DNA of 22,227 nt from positions 1 to 22,227 of the forward strand of contig LT649517.1 of the NCBI GenBank assembly GCA_900128395.1, in the 5' to 3' direction. The notes beneath the pieces are model-generated. The model saw nothing but the letters and a program-made list of their open reading frames with translations, was not told where the DNA came from and searched no databases. A program made the translations under genes and the position numbers. The DNA is from Stramenopiles sp. TOSAG23-2. Its lineage: Eukaryota; Sar. Positions within the stretch are counted from its first letter, which is position 1; the number at the start of each line of letters is the position of its first letter. Shown here piece by piece: positions 16,975 through 22,227 of this stretch.

Positions 16975-18204
16975 ATGGCATCGACAATTGGCTCTATAAA
17001 TAGTTTACCAGTATTACCAGATGAGCCAAGCCTAGACTTAGGCCCATTAAAACGGCGCATGGAAAAAATGGCAGCTGGAAAGCCATTATGGAAACGTGAT
17101 CAAGAAAACATATTGTATGCTACTAATCGTATTTCTAATGTTCCTTCATACGTACCAAGGTTTTCACATGTTGAACAAAGTCATAAATATGATGGTTATG
17201 TAATACCTACAGAGTCACAAATTGAAGCAACTTTAAGTCCACGAGATAAGTTTTTTAAAAGATTGGCTAAACCACCAGCATATAGAACACGTAAAAAAGC
17301 AATGAATGCCGATCATCGAATCATCCATATTAAAAATTACTCTCCGCGATTATGTTATTCCACACCAAGGGGAATGTCAGATGCAAAACAAAACCCATTA
17401 AAATCAGGGGGAATGGGAGATCTGGAAAAAATTGAAAAAGAAAGAATGGGATATAATATGATTGCAAAAGCAAAACATGTGCTTAAATTTAGAATACAAC
17501 GAAGGAAATCACTAGAAGAAGCAGCAGCAAGAAATGAACCATTTGCAATAAAACGATTAAATTCTTATCGCCCAAAACCACCATCGCAACGACAACGACC
17601 ACCATCAAATAGTAGTAATGTACAACCATATACAAACACTAATAATAATAATAATAATAATAATAGTCACAGAAATCGAAAAAGGTCAACTCAATCCGCT
17701 AGAAGAAAAAATAAAAAAAAGATAGAACCATGGAATGCAGATTCTGAATGGGTAAAATATGTACCAACTGGTGAGCAACCGGAGGATAAATATGTAAATA
17801 CTGAATGTGGACGATTTGAGAATTATGTCGATGATAATAAAAATCAATTTTCACCACGAGATTATGACGCAACTCAGCAAGAAGAAAAATATGCCACTAA
17901 TTTACTGAAAGAATGTGATGATCGTCATATTAAACGTATATTTAAAAATTATAAACCTGAATTTAAAGAATCTGATTATCGTCCAACATATTTAATCAAA
18001 TTAGCAAGCGATACTTATGCAAAACGGTTAGTGGCTGGTAGAGTGGATAGTAAACCTGTTGAAGTGTCATGGAAAATCGTTACGGAATTAGATGTACTTC
18101 GTCATATGAATAAAAAGGCACATTTTAAACAAGTGTATCAAAAATCTGCTGCACTTAATTTTTTACAAAAGGAAGCTGAGGCTCAACAATTTGATGATTA
18201 TTAG
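16975..18204 (+). CDS. Basic protein of unknown function with SPRD motifs
   Basis: Single-exon frame of 409 residues starting at the first ATG after stops. The N-terminus (SLPVLPDEPSLDLGPLKRRM) leads into a positively charged region with LSPRDKFFKRLAKPP at about residue 87. NYSPRLCYSTPRG and a helix (IEKERMGYNMIAKAKHVLKF, then RRKSLEEAAARNEPF) follow. A Pro/Arg/Ser and poly-Asn linker (about 200-240) separates a C-terminal part with QFSPRDYDATQQEEKY and the probably globular PTYLIKLASDTYAKRLV and VSWKIVTELDVLRHMNKK. The recurrence of S-P-R-D/L suggests a repeated short motif, such as a microtubule- or partner-binding peptide, but that is a guess. No signal peptide or membrane segment is seen. 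It diverges from the giant gene across 1.17 kb. Confidence 0.75.
   Translation: MASTIGSINSLPVLPDEPSLDLGPLKRRMEKMAAGKPLWKRDQENILYATNRISNVPSYVPRFSHVEQSHKYDGYVIPTESQIEATLSPRDKFFKRLAKPPAYRTRKKAMNADHRIIHIKNYSPRLCYSTPRGMSDAKQNPLKSGGMGDLEKIEKERMGYNMIAKAKHVLKFRIQRRKSLEEAAARNEPFAIKRLNSYRPKPPSQRQRPPSNSSNVQPYTNTNNNNNNNNSHRNRKRSTQSARRKNKKKIEPWNADSEWVKYVPTGEQPEDKYVNTECGRFENYVDDNKNQFSPRDYDATQQEEKYATNLLKECDDRHIKRIFKNYKPEFKESDYRPTYLIKLASDTYAKRLVAGRVDSKPVEVSWKIVTELDVLRHMNKKAHFKQVYQKSAALNFLQKEAEAQQFDDY
17641..17664. repeat. (AAT)n microsatellite coding for polyasparagine
   Basis: Eight AAT units in the linker of the 409-residue protein, coding for Asn. Confidence 0.9.
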
Positions 18205-18813
18205 AAAATAATTTTTAGAGAGATTCAAGTATTTTGTGTGTTAAAATTGTTGTTGAACATTTTTTATGACATGAATTCATACGAAGCGTTCGTAAATTTT
18301 ATAATACGAAGGACGGAGGTTCGTATTTTTTTACAAAATCCTCAAGTCGTAGTCGTGTGTTTTGTGTTTATTTATACTCTTCTTCTAAAGTAAAAGGCAG
18401 CACAGACTGACCCACCGACGAACCGTAATACACAATACCATTCTACCACTACTTTGATGATGGGAGGAAAAGTCCTTAAAGAGGGTAAAAAAATTCGTAA
18501 ATTCATTTAAATTCATCTTCTACTACTTCATCTAACGGGAGCAACGATGGCACAAGAATAAATTGGTTGATACTTTACATTTCATCACATATGTACATAC
18601 TCATTGATTCATAAAATGTATATGTATATATGAACAATATTGTGAAACAAAACAAAAAGAACAAAACGAAAAAGCAAAAAAATCAATTTTTATTTGAAAA
18701 TTTTAAAATTAAGAAATTCATTCAGAATTTTTATTATTATTTTTTAAGATTTAGCTGTAAAAAATTAAAATATAAAATTAGTGACAACAAATCCATTACA
18801 TATTGCAAGTATC
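18205..18813. other. Intergenic region with two hairpins and a purine-rich patch
   Basis: About 610 bp without a convincing gene; the longest short frame is Lys/Asn/Phe-rich, as expected of AT-rich noise. It has two adjacent hairpins at 18280-18327 and GGGAGGAAAAGTC at 18462-18474. That 13-mer also occurs at 6692-6704, after the CwfJ-like gene. Confidence 0.45.
18280..18327 (+). terminator. Pair of adjacent hairpins after the 409-residue gene
   Basis: TACGAA-GCG-TTCGTA at 18280-18294 is a 6-bp stem with a 3-nt loop. AATACGAA-GGACGGAGG-TTCGTATT at 18303-18327 is an 8-bp stem with a 9-nt loop, followed by a T run. The arms are interchangeable between the hairpins. A 3' UTR structure or 3'-end signal is possible. 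Confidence 0.4.
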
Positions 18814-19359
18814 ATGTATAATAGTGATGCAAACAGAACAGTTGATAATAATAAAGGAGAAGAGAAGGAACAAAGCTTACCAACAACAACAACAACAACA
18901 ACAACAAAAAGAAAACGACGTACTAATACAACAAACATTAATAAAAGACAATATCGACGAATGGAAATACGAGTAAATAAATTTAAAACTCATTCCCGTG
19001 AAATAAAACGTAAACATGATAATTTACAAAAAAGATATACAACATTGAAAACAAAATATGGCAATCAACAAAAATCAAGTGGTACTAAAAAATATACGCA
19101 ATTGCAAAAAAGATTTGATTTATTGAAAAAAAAATACGAACGAACACAAATTAGTAAAAAGAAATACAATAATTTAGAAAAGAGATTTGATTTATTAAAA
19201 AGTAAATATGAACAATCACAGAAATTAAAAAGAAAATACAATCGTTTGCTTGAACGGTTCAATAATAATTTAAAAAAGAATAACAAAAGGAATAGCAAAG
19301 AAGGGCAGAATGGTAGTGGTAGCAGTAGTAATAGTAGTAATAATAAGCTGGGAGATTGA
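18814..19359 (+). CDS. Small coiled-coil protein with repeated RFDLLK-KYE motif
   Basis: From the ATG at 18814 the frame gives 181 residues. A Thr run (CAA-type microsatellite) and a KRKRR cluster near residue 40 look like a nuclear-localisation-type basic patch. From about residue 55 to 160 it is a highly charged coiled coil with a tandem motif of about 24 residues: YTTLKTKYGNQ, QLQKRFDLLKKKYERTQ, NLEKRFDLLKSKYEQSQ, RLLERFNNNLKK. The motif has Leu/Phe/Tyr at heptad-like positions. The tail is Ser/Asn/Gly-rich. There are no catalytic motifs. It is probably a structural or dimerising protein; a bZIP-like arrangement (basic patch then coil) is possible but not supported by a recognisable basic-region signature. 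An upstream exon cannot be excluded. Confidence 0.6.
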   Translation: MYNSDANRTVDNNKGEEKEQSLPTTTTTTTTKRKRRTNTTNINKRQYRRMEIRVNKFKTHSREIKRKHDNLQKRYTTLKTKYGNQQKSSGTKKYTQLQKRFDLLKKKYERTQISKKKYNNLEKRFDLLKSKYEQSQKLKRKYNRLLERFNNNLKKNNKRNSKEGQNGSGSSSNSSNNKLGD

Positions 19360-19625
19360 TGGCATGTATTTCTATATTAATTTGTTTTTCTTCCAACCAC
19401 AGGTACATTATGTACATATATATGATATTATGTGTAATTTTATTTTTAACTTTTCCTTCTTGTATACCCCTTGTGTATCATCCCTCCTCTCTGAGTTTCT
19501 AAATCTACTGTAGTTCTTTTTATAATTACGGTACCTCTTACCACAACTTCTCGTCGTATCCTTCACACTTCACACATCACACATACCCCGTGTATAATAC
19601 TATTATATACGAAAATTATTTTCTT
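19360..19625. other. Short convergent intergenic spacer
   Basis: 266 bp between the stops of two convergent genes. It is AT-rich with a CTTCACACTTCACACATCAC stretch near 19561; I see no gene or structured element. Confidence 0.4.
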
Positions 19626-20037
19626 TTACCAACCACTACTACTGTCATTTGCGAAATTGATATTTTTTCTTAACGCTGACATGGCAGCAGATGTACCACC
19701 ACGGCTTCTTAAACCACTTTTACTAGATGTGGATAAACCTGATTCACTACTAGCATCACCATCTATCAAGTCGGTGTTAGATTTCTTTCCTTTTTTATTA
19801 GTAGTTTTTTTCTTTTTTTTATTTGCTTTGATAGGATTGATCAATACATCATATTCATCTAGATATTCAATGAAATCAAACGTTTCATCTTTCGCAACTA
19901 CATAATTTCTAGATATAATTTGTTCATCCGTGGTATTATGGCTAGTGTTGTTGTTATTATTGAATTTTTCTGCTGCAGCACGTTCAACATGGCCTTCTTC
20001 ATGAACATTAATAGCAGAAATGGTAATATTAAATTGT

Positions 20038-20221
20038 TTAATAATTTCCGATTTTGGAGCTTGATTCATTTTTTCCATATCTCCACCACTAAATGTTAAA
20101 CATGCAACTGATAATATAACAGCCAATGCTTAATAATTTCCGATTTTGGAGCTTGATTCATTTTTTCCATATCTCCACCACTAAATGTTAAACATGCAAC
20201 TGATAATATAACAGCCAATGC
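20038..20221. repeat. Exact tandem duplication, 92-bp unit, breaking a coding frame
   Basis: Copies at 20038-20129 and 20130-20221 are identical. Because 92 is not a multiple of three, the second passage destroys the frame; on - both copies begin to read LAVILSVACLTFSGGDMEKM but only one is in the continuing frame. Confidence 0.93.
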
Positions 20222-20576
20222 AGACACTCTATTTTCATCTAGGGAACTATATAATTTCATTAAAGGCCATTTCCCACGATTATCTAATTCTTTAAATACC
20301 TCTGCAGTAGTGACACGTCGTTTCTTTTTGATATTTTGTCTTTTTTTCTTTCTCTTCATGCCATCACCACGATCAAAATCATCATCATCATCATCGTCGT
20401 ACATGCTACTATTATTATTACTCATTGAAAAATCAAATAATTTTTTAATATCATTAATATTAAAACCTTCCTCTTCTTCTAACTTTTCTTTTGCATGTTT
20501 AACATGCCAAAGTCGATATAAATGTATCAAGTATTCAATAAATATACGAAGAATTCTACTTGGTATTTTGTATACA

Positions 20577-20834
20577 TGAAAATCACGATGTAATTTTTCC
20601 AATGGTGTTTGATTTAATAATTTTTCCTTTTCCACTTTTTCCTCTTTCGTCAATCGTTTAAACCTTGGAAATTTTCTACCAGCTATTTCTCCCAATACTT
20701 TTTGTTGAAAATCACGATGTAATTTTTCCAATGGTGTTTGATTTAATAATTTTTCCTTTTCCACTTTTTCCTCTTTCGTCAATCGTTTAAACCTTGGAAA
20801 TTTTCTACCAGCTATTTCTCCCAATACTTTTTGT
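20577..20834. repeat. Exact tandem duplication, 129-bp unit, in frame
   Basis: Copies at 20577-20705 and 20706-20834 are identical at every base and encode the same 43 residues twice (LGEIAGRKFPRFKRLTKEEK and neighbours). Confidence 0.93.
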
Positions 20835-21053
20835 AACTCTTCTTTTTTTTGTTTATTCAATTCTTTTGAAAATTTAGATATAACTGGTGATGAAATAAGT
20901 CTTTGAAATCCTCAATGGATTCCACACCGAAATCATCCATTTTTTCACATAACATATTCAATATTTCATCTTTGGACGTAACATTTTCTTTTAAACAATC
21001 TCGTACAATATTTTCCGTCGTTAAACTTGCCATTTTTTTTTTCGCTGTAAATT

Positions 21054-21259
21054 TTTCTTGTTGTGGTTGTTCGTTTTTTTTCTATACTTATACACTTTTG
21101 TGAAAAATAAAAAAAAAAATTATACTTGTTAGTTTCTGATTTTTTGATTCTTACACTTTCTTGTTGTGGTTGTTCGTTTTTTTTCTATACTTATACACTT
21201 TTGTGAAAAATAAAAAAAAAAATTATACTTGTTAGTTTCTGATTTTTTGATTCTTACAC
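21054..21259. repeat. Exact tandem duplication, 103-bp unit
   Basis: Copies at 21054-21156 and 21157-21259 match perfectly, with a 3-bp TTT overlap at the junction. It lies immediately upstream of the broken gene's start. A degenerate third stretch rich in T/A runs follows. Confidence 0.9.
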
Positions 21260-21639
21260 TTTTGTAAAAAAAAATAAAAAAAAATACTTTTGTTGCTGTT
21301 TTCTGTTTTGTTTTTTCGTGATTCTTACGGTTTTGTTACTTAAATTTGTTGTTTTGTTTGTTGTTTTGTTGTTTCTCTCTTTCAATTATGTTTGTCATCG
21401 ACACATGATGGATCGCCACATTACAAAAGTGTGTTCACATTCCCCCACCTTCTTTTTATTTTATAGTTTGAGATGATCCTTCCTCCTTTCGATTTGGATA
21501 TCCTGACCAACATGGCGTTCGGATCAAAGGTAATGCTATTCGTACGCTAAATGTAGAATTTCTGGGGAACAAAACGTGTTGGTTGACGTATTAGTATATG
21601 TACATATAAGTTATAATTCCTATCAATATGATATATATG

Positions 21640-21781
21640 GATATTTCTATCATATATTTTTAATATTTTCATTTGTTTTTTGGAATTTCGGATATAGCTT
21701 AATTATAATCGATATTTCTATCATATATTTTTAATATTTTCATTTGTTTTTTGGAATTTCGGATATAGCTTAATTATAATC
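21640..21781. repeat. Exact tandem duplication, 71-bp unit
   Basis: Copies at 21640-21710 and 21711-21781 match at every base; the unit starts GATATTTCTATC and ends AATTATAATC. Confidence 0.9.
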
Positions 21782-21827
21782 TAGGGAATATGAAAATAAG
21801 GAGTATGATGTACTTGTTTGCTTTTTT

Positions 21828-21856
21828 GTATACTAAAGAGAGATATTATACCTATA
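21828..21856 (-). repeat. 29-bp block shared with 3' flank of the left-edge TPR gene
   Basis: Reverse complement identical to 324-352. It begins about 17 bp downstream of the TPR stop at 21873. Confidence 0.8.
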
Positions 21857-21872
21857 ACAATTTATATATATT

Positions 21873-22227
21873 TTATATTTTATCTGTACAAAATTGGATT
21901 CTTCCATCGAAATATGCATCGTATTGTCCATTATGTGATTTAGTGTATATAGGTTTTGCTTTTTGATAATATTCCAATGCAGCTTTATAATTGTGAAGGT
22001 TTTCTTCGTTTAAATTACCTAAATTCATATATGTTTGTGCAACACTAGTATGATCTTTACCTAATTTATTTATACGAATATCTAATGATTTATTATAATA
22101 TTCTAATGCTTCATCATATTTATTTTGTGATTTATAAACATTTGCTATATTATTATATGATGCTGCAACATCAGTATGATCTTTACCTAATTTATTTATA
22201 TAAATATCTAATGATTTATTATAATAT
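21873..22227 (-). CDS. TPR-repeat protein, C-terminal fragment (5' end outside window)
   Basis: Open frame from the right edge to a TAA at 21873-21875, about 118 residues. It has two and a half TPR units of 42 residues with nearly identical DNA: EYYNKSLDIRINKLGKDHTS is preceded by a copy reading NKSLDIYINKLGKDHTD, and the last unit is YKAALEYYQKAKPIY. The tail ends FDGRIQFCTDKI. The closeness of adjacent repeat units at DNA level shows recent repeat expansion or gene conversion. It is the inward-facing paralogue of the fragment at the left edge. It is a protein-protein interaction module; the specific role is not visible. Confidence 0.85.
   Translation of the reverse strand, partial: YYNKSLDIYINKLGKDHTDVAASYNNIANVYKSQNKYDEALEYYNKSLDIRINKLGKDHTSVAQTYMNLGNLNEENLHNYKAALEYYQKAKPIYTKSHNGQYDAYFDGRIQFCTDKI

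Larger units (their letters stand above)
19626..21033 (-). pseudogene. Unknown protein gene broken by a frameshift and a 92-bp duplication
   Basis: The reading starts at ATG 21033 (MASLTTENIVRDCLKENV, about 43 residues to ESIEDF at 20905). It must then shift one base to continue as QRLISSPVISKFSKELNKQK. The new frame runs through an exact in-frame 129-bp duplication (43 residues: KVLGEIAGRKFPRFKRL and onward), IFIEYLIHLYRLWHVKHAK, an acidic Asp run, a basic KKKRQNIKKKRR patch and RGKWPLMKLYSSLDENRVSA. There an exact 92-bp duplication throws it out of frame. Skipping one 92-bp copy restores the frame to the TAA at 19626 (about 438 residues, or 395 without the 43-residue repeat). The C-terminus is Asn, Lys and Ser/Gly-rich with FDFIEYLDEYDVLINP. 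No family recognised. It could be a true pseudogene, but assembly faults in an intact gene explain the pattern better. Confidence 0.55.
21034..21872. other. Intergenic region with two exact duplications
   Basis: About 840 bp between the start of the broken gene and the stop of the right TPR gene, with T- and A-rich runs. It contains a 103-bp and a 71-bp exact duplication and the 29-bp block shared with the left TPR gene. No coding frame is convincing. Confidence 0.5.

Noticed and set aside
18630-18821. 63-residue Lys/Asn/Phe-rich frame before the coiled-coil gene
   Set aside because: Its composition is what AT-rich noncoding DNA gives; there is no recognisable motif, and it overlaps the true start of the next gene in another frame.

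Overview
This window is nuclear DNA from an AT-rich unicellular eukaryote. The evidence is GT-AG spliceosomal introns, an actin-related protein and a spliceosome factor typical of eukaryotes, asparagine, lysine and aspartate homopolymer tracts in the proteins, and AT-rich intergenic DNA. TAA, TAG and TGA all behave as stops, so nothing suggests a variant code. TPR genes with kinesin-light-chain-like repeats and Asn-rich proteins are reminiscent of foraminifera such as Reticulomyxa, but that placement is an inference and a weak one.

Layout. A 3'-terminal piece of a TPR gene lies on + at the left edge, and a close paralogue lies on - at the right edge, so the two point inwards. Between them, left to right, are: a gene with an eight-cysteine putative zinc-binding domain (985-1749 +); an ARP1/centractin-like gene in four exons (1960-3410 -); an Asn-rich gene of unknown function divergent from it (3539-4306 +); a CWF19L2/CwfJ-like spliceosome-associated gene (4816-6510 +); a two-exon NADP-dependent medium-chain reductase of the PTGR/leukotriene B4 dehydrogenase type (7157-8443 -); a very large multidomain gene with C-terminal ankyrin repeats, split by a one-base frame change (9347-15800 -); an unknown 409-residue basic protein (16975-18204 +); a small coiled-coil protein (18814-19359 +); and an unknown gene with several frame lesions (19626-21033 -). 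No tRNA, rRNA, CRISPR array or transposase was recognised.

The genes look like ordinary, functionally unrelated housekeeping and lineage-specific genes, not one pathway. ARP1 belongs to dynactin, CWF19L2 to late spliceosome and intron-lariat turnover, and the reductase to small-molecule metabolism.

The most unusual structure is a set of exact, single tandem duplications of 71-129 bp (eight found, plus one imperfect 63-bp triplication). Two are in frame within proteins, one breaks a frame that is restored if one copy is removed, and one duplicates the last codons and stop of a gene. Their perfect identity and narrow size range point to missed contig overlaps in the assembly, although very recent duplications are possible. 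Other points of interest are the inverted TPR paralogues sharing a 29-bp 3'-flank block, purine-rich elements downstream of several stops, an invariant CTAAC branch-point-like motif in all four introns, and the unusual domain mosaic of the large protein.
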